Assembly (NCBI RefSeq): GCF_001650715.1
Contig: NZ_LWQT01000066.1
Span: 62,001-126,000 of the forward strand
From: Paramagnetospirillum marisnigri
GTDB lineage: Bacteria; Pseudomonadota; Alphaproteobacteria; Rhodospirillales; Magnetospirillaceae
DNA: 64,000 nucleotides
Direction of reading: 5' to 3'
Below are positions 28,320 to 37,563 of this stretch, piece by piece. The position numbers and the translations under genes were made by a program. The number at the start of each line of letters is the position of its first letter. Position 1 is the stretch's first letter. Under the pieces are notes generated by a model. It saw nothing but the letters and a program-made list of their open reading frames with translations. It ran no database searches and was not told where the DNA came from.

Positions 28320-30217
28320 GCCTGCTCGTCCCCCTGGTCATGGCAGCCTCGGTGCTGGGATGGGGCGCCCTGGCGCTTCGGGCCTGCGGCGTGTCGGAGT
28401 CCCTGGCCTGGCGCGAGCGGGTCGCCTGGTCCTTCGCCCTGGGCATCGGCATTCTCGGCTGGCTGGCCTTCTTCCCGCCGCTGCTGGGCCGGGTCGATGC
28501 CGCCGCCTTCACCGTCTTGTGCCTGCCGGGGCTGTTCGGCCTGTGGTGGCTGCGCGGCGGCGAGGCCGAGTCCGAGCGCCCTACCCTCTGGACCTGGGCC
28601 TTGCTGGCGGTGCTGCTGCTGCTGGCCCTGGGCGATCTGGCGGAAGGCCTGGCGCCGCCCACCGACGCCGATTCCCTGGCCTATCACTTCGCCATTCCCC
28701 GCCAGATCCTGCTGCACGGCCAGCTGATCTTCGTGCCGCGCGCCGCCGATGGCGCCATTCCGCTGTTGCAGCAGATGACCTCTCTCGCCGCCCTCGCCCT
28801 GGGCGGTGAACCCGCTATGACCCTGTGGTGCGGGCTGTCGGGCTGGGCGGCGGTATTCCTGACCTATGCGGTGGCGCGGCGTCACCTGTCGCGCGACTGG
28901 TCGCTGGCGGCCGCCGTGGCCATGGCCGGGGTGCCCGCCTTCCTCTACGGCGCCGGATCGGGCCAGGTGGAGGCGCGGCTGGCCGCCTTTGCCACCATGG
29001 CGGTGTTGGCGAGTATGGAAAGCCGCCGCCGCTCCGGCCTGGGCTGGGCGGTGCTGGCTGGACTGGCCGCAGGTCTGTGCATGGCGTCCAAATATCCCGG
29101 CCTGCTGGTGGCCTTCCTCTGCGGTCTGGCGGTGCTGCTCCAGCGCGGCGGCGTGGTCAAGGCCAGTGTCTTTTCCGCCGCCGCCTTGGGCCTGGGGGCG
29201 CAGTGGTATGGCTGGAACTGGTGGAATACCGGCGACCCGGTGTTTCCCATGTTGTTCGGGCTGGTGCCCTATCACGCGGGCGTGCCCTGGAACGAGGCCC
29301 AGAACGCTGCCTTCAAGCTGTGGGGCGCTACCATCGAGGCACCGCTGCCGCGCGGGGTCCTGGACATCCTGGCCTATCCCCTGCGGGTGACCTTCTTCCC
29401 CCCCGATGCCCTGGATGCCGGTCGCACCGGCCTCGGCGTGCTGCCGATCCTGCTGGCGCCCTTCGCCGCCCTGGGCGCCTGGCGTTACCGAGCCCATCCC
29501 ATCGTGCGGGCCTGGGCGGTGGCGGCGCTGATCGGATTGGGATTCTACCTGCTGTGGTCGGTGTTCGGCGCCTCGCAGCGGGTGCGCCACTACCTGCCCT
29601 TCATGCCGCTGGTTTTGGTGGGATTGCTGGTGGCGGCGGTACGGGTCGGGCCGAGGCTGCCGCTGGCGGCAGGGCTGGCGGCGGTGATCATGCTGCAACT
29701 GGCGGGACAGGCGGTGTTCGCCCGCACCTTCGTCCACCGCCTGGTCGCGGACGAGGACCGCACCGCCTTCATCGAGCGCAACGTGGCCTGGGCCTATGGC
29801 GTGACCTGGGCCAATGCCCATCTGCCCGCCGATGCCCGGGTGGTGACCAATGTGCGCCAATGGATTTATCTGCTGGAGCGGCCGGTGCTGTTCGTCACGC
29901 CGGTGCAGCAGGCCGAGGTCCAACTGTTAGACGATCGTCTGGATGTGACAGTATTCTGGACTCAGATGCGGGCTCGGGGAATCACTCATGTCATCCTGCC
30001 GTTTCCGCTGAAAGACATATTCGACCCCCCTCCGGAGGGAGATCGCCTGGCGATGATGATGGCCCGGCTGGAGCGAATCGGCTGCGCGTCGGTTGAGCGG
30101 GTGCTGACGGGCCCGGCCCCGGCCATGTCACGCACCCTGGCGAGCAATGGCCAGGGCAATTCCAGCGTCACGGTGCTGGCGCTGACGCCCGCGACCTGTC
30201 GGTTGGAAACACGCTGA
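28316..30217 (+). CDS. Polytopic membrane protein, GT-C glycosyltransferase-like
   Basis: The 633-residue protein has at least ten hydrophobic segments and a C-terminal soluble part (about 500-633). The first large loop carries EGLAPPTDADSLAYHFAIPR, whose acidic DAD stretch sits where GT-C enzymes hold their catalytic residues. It resembles ArnT/PMT-type proteins in layout only. It should move a sugar from a lipid carrier outside the membrane, working with the GT2 enzyme encoded upstream. Its last 50 bases overlap the convergent GT2 gene. Confidence 0.65.
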   Translation: MSLLVPLVMAASVLGWGALALRACGVSESLAWRERVAWSFALGIGILGWLAFFPPLLGRVDAAAFTVLCLPGLFGLWWLRGGEAESERPTLWTWALLAVLLLLALGDLAEGLAPPTDADSLAYHFAIPRQILLHGQLIFVPRAADGAIPLLQQMTSLAALALGGEPAMTLWCGLSGWAAVFLTYAVARRHLSRDWSLAAAVAMAGVPAFLYGAGSGQVEARLAAFATMAVLASMESRRRSGLGWAVLAGLAAGLCMASKYPGLLVAFLCGLAVLLQRGGVVKASVFSAAALGLGAQWYGWNWWNTGDPVFPMLFGLVPYHAGVPWNEAQNAAFKLWGATIEAPLPRGVLDILAYPLRVTFFPPDALDAGRTGLGVLPILLAPFAALGAWRYRAHPIVRAWAVAALIGLGFYLLWSVFGASQRVRHYLPFMPLVLVGLLVAAVRVGPRLPLAAGLAAVIMLQLAGQAVFARTFVHRLVADEDRTAFIERNVAWAYGVTWANAHLPADARVVTNVRQWIYLLERPVLFVTPVQQAEVQLLDDRLDVTVFWTQMRARGITHVILPFPLKDIFDPPPEGDRLAMMMARLERIGCASVERVLTGPAPAMSRTLASNGQGNSSVTVLALTPATCRLETR

Positions 30218-31166
30218 CCGTATCGATGAAATCGGGGTGGTCGTTGAGCGGGATCACCGGCCTTTGCATGCGGGCGTTGAGGGTCGAGAACAGCAGCAAC
30301 AGCCCCAGCATCACCGTCTGGACCAGAAAGCCCAGGAAGGTGGAGACGATCAGCGAGGTCCAGCCGATGATGGGAATGTCGGTGAAGAACTTCTCGAACA
30401 GAACCTTGGCCAAATAGATCATCACCAGGAAAGACGAGGCCAGGGTAGCCAGGATGAAGCGGGTCGCCACCATTTCTCCATGCACCGCCAACCCGGAAAA
30501 GCCGTGGATCACCAGGCTGTAGAGATTCATGTTGGTGCGTCCAAATAATCTCGAACCGCGCGCCGCACCGATACTGGCATAGGGCAGGCGCGCCTTCATG
30601 ATCCCGGCGGGGAAGTGCAGGCCGATCTCCCAGACTCCGGCCAGTTTGCGCACCAGCCGCCCCGGCACAACGCTGAAATTGCCGATGGAGATGGGCATGC
30701 CGGTGAGAGTCTTGTACAGGCGTTTGTAGGCGGCGTAGAAGGCCTTGAACAGCCAGGACTCTGACCGCTCCGTCCGGGCGGCGAAGACGATCTTGGCCCC
30801 GCCCTCGGCCCGGGCGGCGGCCAATAGCTCGGGGATCACCTCGGGCCGGTCCTCGTGGTCGCAATCCATCACCACCAGCCAGTCGCAGGTGACGTGGCGG
30901 GCAACCCAGCCCATGCCGATGGACAGCGCCCGCTGATTGCCGAGATTGCGGAGCAAATGCACAATCTCGACCCTGTCGATTACCTTGAACTCGTGGCCGT
31001 CCAGAAGGTCGCCGGGCAGGGCCAAGCTGGAACCGTCATCCATGCAGACCACCCGCACCGAGGCGGCATGCTCGGCCAGGGCGGCGTCCAGCAGCGGCAG
31101 CAGCGCCTTCAGCGACGGCCAGTCGTTGAGCGACGCGGTCAGGACGGTGATGGCGGGTTTTTCCAA
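30168..31166 (-). CDS. Family 2 glycosyltransferase with C-terminal membrane helices (GtrB/DPM-like)
   Basis: The 332-residue protein has an N-terminal GT-A domain (ITVLTASLNDWPSLKALLPL, VVCMDDGSSLALPGDLL, WLVVMDCDHEDRPEVIPELL) and two C-terminal helices (LVMIYLAKVLFEKFF, LIVSTFLGFLVQTVMLGLLL), the layout of polyprenyl-phosphate glycosyltransferases. It starts with TTG at 31166 behind AAGG, directly after the stop of the gene at 31168. The ATG at 31173 is in another frame. It probably makes the lipid-linked donor for the neighbouring GT-C-like enzyme. Confidence 0.82.
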   Translation of the reverse strand: MEKPAITVLTASLNDWPSLKALLPLLDAALAEHAASVRVVCMDDGSSLALPGDLLDGHEFKVIDRVEIVHLLRNLGNQRALSIGMGWVARHVTCDWLVVMDCDHEDRPEVIPELLAAARAEGGAKIVFAARTERSESWLFKAFYAAYKRLYKTLTGMPISIGNFSVVPGRLVRKLAGVWEIGLHFPAGIMKARLPYASIGAARGSRLFGRTNMNLYSLVIHGFSGLAVHGEMVATRFILATLASSFLVMIYLAKVLFEKFFTDIPIIGWTSLIVSTFLGFLVQTVMLGLLLLFSTLNARMQRPVIPLNDHPDFIDTVSVFPTDRSRASAPAP

Positions 31167-31167
31167 G

Positions 31168-32667
31168 TCATCCTTCCTTGCGATGGTGGATCACCATGCC
31201 GTTGCAAATCTTGCCCGCAGTGTAGCGCAAGCCGATCGGCGTCCCAAACACCGCGTCCTCGCCCTGGTTCAGCACCAATGTGGCGAAATAGCCCGAAGCC
31301 ACCAGCCCTTCGACGCCGCCGCCTTCCATCACCACCCCGGCCTTGTGGTCCAGGGGATAGTTCCAATGCAGGACGAAGGCGGGGTCGGACGGCACCAGCC
31401 AAGGCAGGGCCAGGGCGGCGCTGGCCACATAGACCGGACCGGGCTGGGGGCCGATGCAGCGCGCGGTCGAGACCTGGGCATGATGCATTTGCCGCACGGT
31501 CGGCGTGCCGCTGATGCCGAGGAAGGGCGCGGTCAGCGCCAGACCGGTGAGCAGCCAGCCCAGGGCGAGGGCGGCGCGGACCGGACGGGTAACCGTACCC
31601 GCACGCGCCATGGCCGCCAGCCCGGCGGCCAGGAACAGCGCCAGATGGAAGGACAGGGTGAAGAAGTAGTTCTCGGCGGCGCCCAGCTTGGCGCTGGCCG
31701 TCCCCGCCAATACGGCGGCGACCAGGCCGCCCAGCAGCGGCACCGCCAGCACCGGGCGTTCCAACACTTCGCGCCAGCCCTGCCGCAACAACAGTGCCGC
31801 CACGGCCAGGGCGCCCAGGATCAGCGGCGCGCTCTTGACCGCGAAATTGGCGGCGTTGCGCAGGAACTGGGCCGGGACCAGTTGAATCTGCGAGCCGCCG
31901 AAGAACACCATGCGGGCGAAGTCGGGGCTGCCCAGGCCTAAGGTGGCGGCCCACAGGGCGGGCATGCCGAGCGCCAGCAAGGCGGCGCCCAGCCAGTCGC
32001 GCCGCAGCAGCAGATACAGGCCGACGCCGCCCATGGAATAGACGAAGACCTGCTTGAAGCTCCAGGCCAGATAGGCCAGGGCGATGAACAGCAGCACGGC
32101 GCGGCGGGGCGAGCGGTCATACAGCGCGATGAAACCCAGGACCGAGGCGGCGTCCAGGGTCAGGGCCCAAATGTCCGGCGCGGTGGACATGGCCCAGAAA
32201 CCCATCAGCGGCCCCAGGAACACCAGCAGCCATAGCGAAGCCACGGTCAAGTCCAGGCCGCGCGGCAGCGGCCCCACCAGCCGACGGCCCAAACTCAGGC
32301 ACAAGCCCAGCCCGGTGGCGACGCCGGTGATGGTGACCAGCTTGCAGATCAGGGGAATCCAGAAATCACTCAGGCCGAACAGGGCGATGGCGGCCTTGGC
32401 GATACCGCCATAGAGCGCGTAATAGGCCCAGTTGTAATAGGTCCCGGCGAAGGGGATGCGGGTCTGATCGGCATAGGCGGGCAGGCCGTGCACCACCTTC
32501 CACACCACGTAAAGCGATTCGAACTCGGCGCCCGAGGTCAGGACCTGGGTCGGCTCGGGGGTGAACAAGGTGGTGGCGAGACGGATGGCCATCAGGGCCA
32601 GGGCCAGACCGATGGCGGCGAGGCCGAGACGCTCGGTTGCCTTCAGACCGGGAAAGGGACTCGCCAT
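31168..32667 (-). CDS. Polytopic membrane protein, GT-C-like
   Basis: The 499-residue protein has about ten transmembrane segments, beginning LGLAAIGLALALMAIRLATT. The loop after the first helix (ASLYVVWKVVHGLPAYADQT is close to the local sequence, the exact start being SLYVVWKVV) and the following RIPFAGTYYNWAYYALYGGI are polar and aromatic as in ArnT/PMT-like enzymes. The C-terminal 120 residues are soluble and probably periplasmic. It is translationally joined to the GtrB-like gene downstream, suggesting a donor-maker plus transferase pair. Substrate unknown. Confidence 0.6.
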   Translation of the reverse strand: MASPFPGLKATERLGLAAIGLALALMAIRLATTLFTPEPTQVLTSGAEFESLYVVWKVVHGLPAYADQTRIPFAGTYYNWAYYALYGGIAKAAIALFGLSDFWIPLICKLVTITGVATGLGLCLSLGRRLVGPLPRGLDLTVASLWLLVFLGPLMGFWAMSTAPDIWALTLDAASVLGFIALYDRSPRRAVLLFIALAYLAWSFKQVFVYSMGGVGLYLLLRRDWLGAALLALGMPALWAATLGLGSPDFARMVFFGGSQIQLVPAQFLRNAANFAVKSAPLILGALAVAALLLRQGWREVLERPVLAVPLLGGLVAAVLAGTASAKLGAAENYFFTLSFHLALFLAAGLAAMARAGTVTRPVRAALALGWLLTGLALTAPFLGISGTPTVRQMHHAQVSTARCIGPQPGPVYVASAALALPWLVPSDPAFVLHWNYPLDHKAGVVMEGGGVEGLVASGYFATLVLNQGEDAVFGTPIGLRYTAGKICNGMVIHHRKEG

Positions 32668-32763
32668 GGCTTCCGTTCGCTGCTACCAGGACCGACGTCT
32701 TAGCACAGGCCCGGCGGGCGTGCCACGGTGACAGGGACGGAAAACCGGAGTAGGTTGCGCCCC

Positions 32764-34053
32764 GTGAAAAAACGAACCGCCTCGCCCCGCTCCATCGCCC
32801 TCGACCTGCTGGCCGCCGTGCTCGACCGCGACCGCCTGCTCGACGAGGTATTGGAAGACACCCGCCTCAAGACCCTGGACGAGCGCGACCGGGGGCTGGT
32901 GCGCATGCTGCTGGCCACCACGCTGCGCCGTCTCGGCCAGATCGACGCCCTGATCGACGCCTGCGTGGAAAAGCCGCTGGCCGCCAAGTCGGCGCCGGTG
33001 CAACACGCGCTCCGCCTGGGCATTGCCCAGTTGCTGTTCCTCGACGTCGCCCCCCATGCCGCCATTTCCACCAGCGTCGACCTGATCAAGGGCACCCAGC
33101 TGGCCGGGTTCGCCAAGCTGGTCAACGCGGTGCTGCGCCGCCTGGACCGCGACGGCAAGAATCTGCTGGCCGCCCAGGATGTCGGCATGCTCAATACGCC
33201 GGACTGGCTGTGGCGCTCCTGGTGCCGCGCCTATGGCGAGGAGACCGCCCGCGCCATCGCCCTGGCCCATCTGACCGAGGCGCCCATGGACATCACCGTG
33301 GCGACGGATGCCCAGGGCTGGGCCGAGCGGCTGGAGGCCACGATCCTGCCCACCGGTACCCTGCGCCGCTCCGGCGGCGGTGCCGTCGCCGCCTTGCCGG
33401 GATTCGACTCGGGCGGCTGGTGGGTGCAGGACGCCGCCGCCGCCCTGCCCGCCCGCCTGCTGGGGGAGGTGGCGGGAAAGAACGTGGCCGATCTATGCGC
33501 CGCGCCGGGCGGCAAGGCCCTGCAATTGGCGGTGGCCGGGGCTCGGGTGACGGCGGTGGACCGTTCCGCCAAGCGGCTGGTGCGTTTCCGCGACAATCTG
33601 GCCCGGCTGGGACTGGCGGCCGAGGTGGTGGAGGCCGATGCCGGGGCCTGGACCCCGCCGGAACCGTTCGACGCCATCTTGCTGGACGCGCCGTGCTCGG
33701 CCACCGGCACGCTGCGGCGCCATCCCGACGTGGCCCGGCACAAGAGCCCGGGCGAGGTCACCAAGCTGGCCATGGTGCAGGAACGACTGCTCAGGGCCGC
33801 CATACCCATGCTGAAGCCCGGCGGGCTTCTGGTCTATTGCGTCTGCTCGCTGGAGCCCGAGGAAGGCGAGGAGCAGATCGAGCGCCTGCTGGCCTCGGGG
33901 GTGCCGCTGGCCCGCATGCCGATAACACCCGACGAGGTCGGCGGCCTGGCCGGGCTGATCACCCCCAAGGGCGAACTGCGCAGCCTGCCCTGCCATCTTG
34001 CCGAGATGGGCGGCATGGATGCATTCTTCGCGGTGCGACTGCAAAGGACCTGA
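32764..34053 (+). CDS. rsmB: 16S rRNA (cytosine-967-C5)-methyltransferase
   Basis: RsmB methylates C967 of 16S rRNA. The protein (429 residues from the GTG at 32764) has an N-terminal NusB-like RNA-binding domain (about 10-140: ALDLLAAVLDRDRLLDEVLE, HAAISTSVDLIKGTQLAGFA) and a C-terminal Rossmann methyltransferase. SAM loop: DLCAAPGGKALQLAVAG. Both catalytic cysteines are seen, in LLDAPCSATGTLRRHPDV and LVYCVCSLEPEEGEEQIE. A GTG at 32728 is an alternative start. The gene is read opposite to the membrane protein to its left. Confidence 0.93.
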   Translation: MKKRTASPRSIALDLLAAVLDRDRLLDEVLEDTRLKTLDERDRGLVRMLLATTLRRLGQIDALIDACVEKPLAAKSAPVQHALRLGIAQLLFLDVAPHAAISTSVDLIKGTQLAGFAKLVNAVLRRLDRDGKNLLAAQDVGMLNTPDWLWRSWCRAYGEETARAIALAHLTEAPMDITVATDAQGWAERLEATILPTGTLRRSGGGAVAALPGFDSGGWWVQDAAAALPARLLGEVAGKNVADLCAAPGGKALQLAVAGARVTAVDRSAKRLVRFRDNLARLGLAAEVVEADAGAWTPPEPFDAILLDAPCSATGTLRRHPDVARHKSPGEVTKLAMVQERLLRAAIPMLKPGGLLVYCVCSLEPEEGEEQIERLLASGVPLARMPITPDEVGGLAGLITPKGELRSLPCHLAEMGGMDAFFAVRLQRT

Positions 34054-34054
34054 C

Positions 34055-34609
34055 ATGAGCCAACGGCGTTTCGTGCTGATCGACCGCGACGGCACCATCA
34101 ATGTGGAAAAGCATTACCTGTCCGATCCCGACCAGTTGGAGCTTTATCCCGGCGTCGGCGCCGCCATCCGGCGGCTGAACAGCCTGGACCTGGGGGTGGC
34201 GGTGGTGACCAACCAGTCGGGCATCGCGCGCGGCTATTTCGACATGGTGCGGTTGGAGGAAATCCACACCCGCCTGCTGGCGCTGCTGGAAGCCGAGGGC
34301 GCCGCCATCGACGGCATCTATATCTGCCCCCACGGCCCCGACCAGGAGTGCGACTGCCGCAAGCCCCTGCCCGGCATGGTGGCCCAGGCGGTGGCCGAGC
34401 ATCATTTCGACCCGGCGCGGTCCTTCATGATCGGCGACAAGGAAGTGGACGTGGAACTGGGTCTCGCCGTGGGCGCCACCACCTTCCTGGTGCGCACCGG
34501 CCACGGGCACAAGCATGTGGAGGGCACCAAGGCCGACCATGTGGTCGCCGACCTGCCCGAGGCGGTGCGCCTGATCGAGACCATGCTGGCGGCGGAGGCG
34601 GTGTCATGA
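34055..34609 (+). CDS. gmhB: D-glycero-D-manno-heptose 1,7-bisphosphate phosphatase family (HAD)
   Basis: The 184-residue HAD phosphatase begins MSQRRFVLIDRDGTINVEKH with nucleophile Asp in IDRDGTIN. It has the GmhB-specific zinc site CPHGPDQECDCRKP (Cys-x-His plus Cys-x-Cys) and the metal-binding FMIGDKEVDVELG. GmhB removes the C7 phosphate in ADP- or GDP-heptose synthesis. With the GmhA-like isomerase at 23878 this supports heptose supply, though no heptose kinase or nucleotidyltransferase is in the window. It overlaps the next gene by four bases. Confidence 0.9.
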   Translation: MSQRRFVLIDRDGTINVEKHYLSDPDQLELYPGVGAAIRRLNSLDLGVAVVTNQSGIARGYFDMVRLEEIHTRLLALLEAEGAAIDGIYICPHGPDQECDCRKPLPGMVAQAVAEHHFDPARSFMIGDKEVDVELGLAVGATTFLVRTGHGHKHVEGTKADHVVADLPEAVRLIETMLAAEAVS

Positions 34610-35547
34610 CATTCGACCTGACCGGGAAAAAAGTCTGGGTGGCGGGCCATCGCGGCATGGCGGGCTCGGCCATCTGCCGTCGCCTGGAAAGCGAGGGCTG
34701 CGAGATCCTGACGGTGGGTCGCGAGGACCTGGATTTGCGCCGTCAGGCCGAGGTGGAAGCCTGGATGGCGGCCAACAAGCCCGACGCGGTGTTCTTGTGC
34801 GCCGCCACGGTGGGCGGCATCATCGCCAACAGCACCCGGCCGGCCGAATTCCTTTACGACAACATGATCATCGAGGCCAATGTCATCCACGCCGCCCATC
34901 TGGCCGGGGTGTCCAAGCTGCTGTTCCTGGGCTCCAACTGCATCTATCCCCGGGCGGCGGCCCAGCCCCTGGGCGAGGAACTGCTGCTGACCGGCCCGCT
35001 GGAGCCCACCAATGAGTGGTATGCCGTGGCCAAGATCGCGGGCGTCAAGATGTGCGCCGCCTATCGCCGCCAATACGGCAGCGACTTCATCTCGGTGCTG
35101 CCCGCCAGCCTGTTCGGCCTGGGCGACCATTACGACCCCACCCAAAGCCATGTGGCCGCCGCGCTGACCATGCGCATCCACGACGCCAAGCTTCAGGGGC
35201 TGGAGAGCGTGACCCTGTGGGGCACCGGCACGCCCCTGCGCGAATTCCTCTATACCGAGGACATGGCCGACGGGGTGGTGTTCCTGATGAAGACCTATTC
35301 CGGCGAGGAGATGCTCAATCTTGGCAGCGGGCTGGAATATTCCATCCGCCAACTGGCCGAAGCCATCGCCAAGGCGGTGGGCTGGACCGGCCGCTTCGAA
35401 TTCGATACCTCCAAGCCCGACGGCATGCCGCGTAAATTCCTGGATTCCGCCAAGGTCCACGAACTGGGCTGGCGGGCCTCCACTTCCCTGGATGACGGTC
35501 TCGCGGCGGCCTATGCGGATTATCTGGCGCGCCTCACAACCCCATGA
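34606..35547 (+). CDS. fcl: GDP-L-fucose synthase-like epimerase/reductase
   Basis: The 313-residue short-chain-dehydrogenase protein has the NADP site VWVAGHRGMAGSAICRRL, the Fcl-type CAATVGGIIANSTRPAEFLY and FLGSNCIYPRAAAQP segments, and the catalytic Tyr-x3-Lys in EWYAVAKIAGVKMC. These match GDP-4-keto-6-deoxymannose 3,5-epimerase/4-reductase (WcaG). No GDP-mannose dehydratase (gmd) is in the window, so another GDP-sugar, such as a heptose, is possible given the coupled gmhB. Its 3' end overlaps the convergent GNAT gene by 14 bases. Confidence 0.85.
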   Translation: MTFDLTGKKVWVAGHRGMAGSAICRRLESEGCEILTVGREDLDLRRQAEVEAWMAANKPDAVFLCAATVGGIIANSTRPAEFLYDNMIIEANVIHAAHLAGVSKLLFLGSNCIYPRAAAQPLGEELLLTGPLEPTNEWYAVAKIAGVKMCAAYRRQYGSDFISVLPASLFGLGDHYDPTQSHVAAALTMRIHDAKLQGLESVTLWGTGTPLREFLYTEDMADGVVFLMKTYSGEEMLNLGSGLEYSIRQLAEAIAKAVGWTGRFEFDTSKPDGMPRKFLDSAKVHELGWRASTSLDDGLAAAYADYLARLTTP

Positions 35548-36457
35548 ACTCCCCGGCCAGGCGGTATTCCTCGCCATTCATGCCGCGCTTGAAGGCGGCG
35601 ATGCCGGGCGTCAGCCGCTCGTCGATGCCGCCGAGGTCGAGGGCCTTGACGCCGCGCTTCGGCAGCTCCACCACCGCCTCCCACAGCAGGCGGTTATTGG
35701 CCTTGAGCTTGCGGCCCTCGTCGCCGTTCCAGCCGATCAGATAGGTGGCGCAGTCGCCGTGCCGGGCCAACAGGATGCCCGCCACCGCGTCATGGCCGTG
35801 GCTGGCCTTCAGCACCAGCAGGTCGTCGGGCCGGAAGGCGTTGGCGGCCAGGGCCTCCACCAGGGCGGGAGGCGTGGCGCCGAAGCCCTTTTCCGCCAGT
35901 AGCTCGCAATAGCGGCTCAGCATCCAGGCCAGGAAATCGGGCGAGGCCTCCACCAGCAGCGAGGCCTTTTCCGAGGCGTTGAGCATATTGCGCCACTTGC
36001 CGTCCAGGCGCTTGCGCAAGAGTTCGGGCGGCTGGGTCAGGTCAAGCCAGGCCGAGCACCAGGGATCGAGGCCGCGACGGCGAAAGCCCGGCACCAGCGT
36101 ACCCTCGGGCAATTCGGGGGCCAGGGACAGGGCGCCCAGATTGGTCCAGCGCCAGCGTTGCCGCAGCACCCGGATGACTTCCAGCCGGTCGGCGGGGGAA
36201 ACCTCGCGCAGCCAGACCGGGCCGCGATTGAGTCGCCCCACCCGGATCAGGCCGCCCAGACGCTTTTCCAGCACCTGGGCCAGGGCCACCGGCTGGCCCA
36301 GCCAGCTGACCACGGCGCGGCGCGGCCGCCATCCCCCGGCATGGCGCTTGGCCTCGCCATAGGCCCAGCTCTGCACCAGCGAGGAGCGCGGCGCGCCCGC
36401 GAACAGCGCTTCCCATTCGGCCCGGTCGGCCAGGTCCCAATCCACCCGCAGGCTCAT
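35534..36457 (-). CDS. GNAT/FemAB-like acyl- or aminoacyl-transferase
   Basis: The 307-residue protein has the double-GNAT layout of FemAB/BioF2-like proteins: LVQSWAYGEAKRHAGGWRPR near residue 27, LRKRLDGKWRNMLNASEKAS near 147 and the acceptor-region TYLIGWNGDEGRKLKANNRL, with LWEAVVELPKRGVKALDLGG following. This family often adds amino-acid or acyl groups to cell-wall or exopolysaccharide precursors. It is the last gene of a five-gene block (42269 to 35534) in which every junction overlaps. Confidence 0.78.
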   Translation of the reverse strand: MSLRVDWDLADRAEWEALFAGAPRSSLVQSWAYGEAKRHAGGWRPRRAVVSWLGQPVALAQVLEKRLGGLIRVGRLNRGPVWLREVSPADRLEVIRVLRQRWRWTNLGALSLAPELPEGTLVPGFRRRGLDPWCSAWLDLTQPPELLRKRLDGKWRNMLNASEKASLLVEASPDFLAWMLSRYCELLAEKGFGATPPALVEALAANAFRPDDLLVLKASHGHDAVAGILLARHGDCATYLIGWNGDEGRKLKANNRLLWEAVVELPKRGVKALDLGGIDERLTPGIAAFKRGMNGEEYRLAGEFMGL

Positions 36458-37563
36458 CTCAGCACCTTGCCATAGGCGCTAGCCAGTCGCTTGGGGTCCA
36501 GGGCGCCATGCACCGGCAGCAACAGCACGGAGGAACGCAGGGCTACCGCCCCCGCGCCGTGGCAAGGATCGGCCGTCACCTCGGGGGCCATATCGGGCCA
36601 GGTCTCCACCGGCAGACGGGCGGCGCGCAGGGCGCGGTAGCGTTCGGCCGCCGCTTTCGGCGAGGCGGCGCGCAAAGCCATGCGATAGGGAATCCAGTCC
36701 CCGGCGGGGAACAGCGGCCGCAAATCGGCCAGCGGCGCCACCAGTTCCCGCAGCGCGGTCTCGTTATCGCGCCGTCGCGTGGCCTCGGCCTCCAGGTCGC
36801 GGGCGTCCAGCAGCCGCTGGGCCAGACGTGACGGCGCCAGTGGCGGCTCCATGGCGATTGTGGGCGGATCGCTGGCGAAGTCGGCCTGTCCGCCCTGGGG
36901 CAGCAGCGGGCGCAGGGCGTCGGGGATCAGCGTTTGAGCCAGCCTCCGCGCCAGCCAGCGCCATTCATTGGCGGCCTCGGGCGGCGACATCGTCATATCC
37001 CCCAGTTCCTCGGCGATGGCGTCGGCCCAGGCCTCGGCGCGGGGGCGGATGGCGATGACGCCGCCAGCGGGAGTCGCCACCAGCTTGTGGGGGGAATACA
37101 GCACCACATCGCCGGATTCGTGGATGCCGGGGCCGGGCATCAGGCAATGGGCGGCGTCCTCCACCAGCAGGGCGCCGCGCCGGTTGGCGAAGTCGCGGGC
37201 GGCGTCCAGGCGAGCGGGACAACCGAAGGGATGAACCACCACCACCATGTCGAGACTGCCCAGCGCCTCGGCCGTCTCCCATTCCATGGCGCCGTCGGGC
37301 CGCACCGGCAGGAACAGCAGCTCCGCCCCCATCCGGCGTAACGGCCAGAGCGACTGGTTGCAGATCCAGCCCGGCAGCAGCACCCGGGGCGGCAGACCTT
37401 GGCGCCTGGAGATGGCCGAGGCGATGGCGGCCAGCGACCACGCGCTGCGGGGGCTGAGCAGCCCGCTATCCCAGGGCTTCAGCCAGGGGGAGATCCCGGC
37501 GGTGGCGCCGCCCAGGGCACGGCCGAGATCAGCGTAAAGCGGCAGCGGCGCGGTGGTGATCAT
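36454..37563 (-). CDS. DegT/DnrJ-type PLP-dependent protein
   Basis: The 369-residue protein has the PLP fold-type I order of sugar aminotransferases: LLPGWICNQSLWPLRRMGAE, VVVVHPFGCPARLDAARDFA, the PLP-ring Asp in GALLVEDAAHCLMP and the internal aldimine Lys in VVLYSPHKLVATPAGG. It is shorter and more divergent than standard DegT enzymes, so transamination of a nucleotide sugar is likely but the substrate is unknown. The ATG at 37563 overlaps the asnB stop, and its own stop overlaps the GNAT start. Confidence 0.75.
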   Translation of the reverse strand: MITTAPLPLYADLGRALGGATAGISPWLKPWDSGLLSPRSAWSLAAIASAISRRQGLPPRVLLPGWICNQSLWPLRRMGAELLFLPVRPDGAMEWETAEALGSLDMVVVVHPFGCPARLDAARDFANRRGALLVEDAAHCLMPGPGIHESGDVVLYSPHKLVATPAGGVIAIRPRAEAWADAIAEELGDMTMSPPEAANEWRWLARRLAQTLIPDALRPLLPQGGQADFASDPPTIAMEPPLAPSRLAQRLLDARDLEAEATRRRDNETALRELVAPLADLRPLFPAGDWIPYRMALRAASPKAAAERYRALRAARLPVETWPDMAPEVTADPCHGAGAVALRSSVLLLPVHGALDPKRLASAYGKVLR

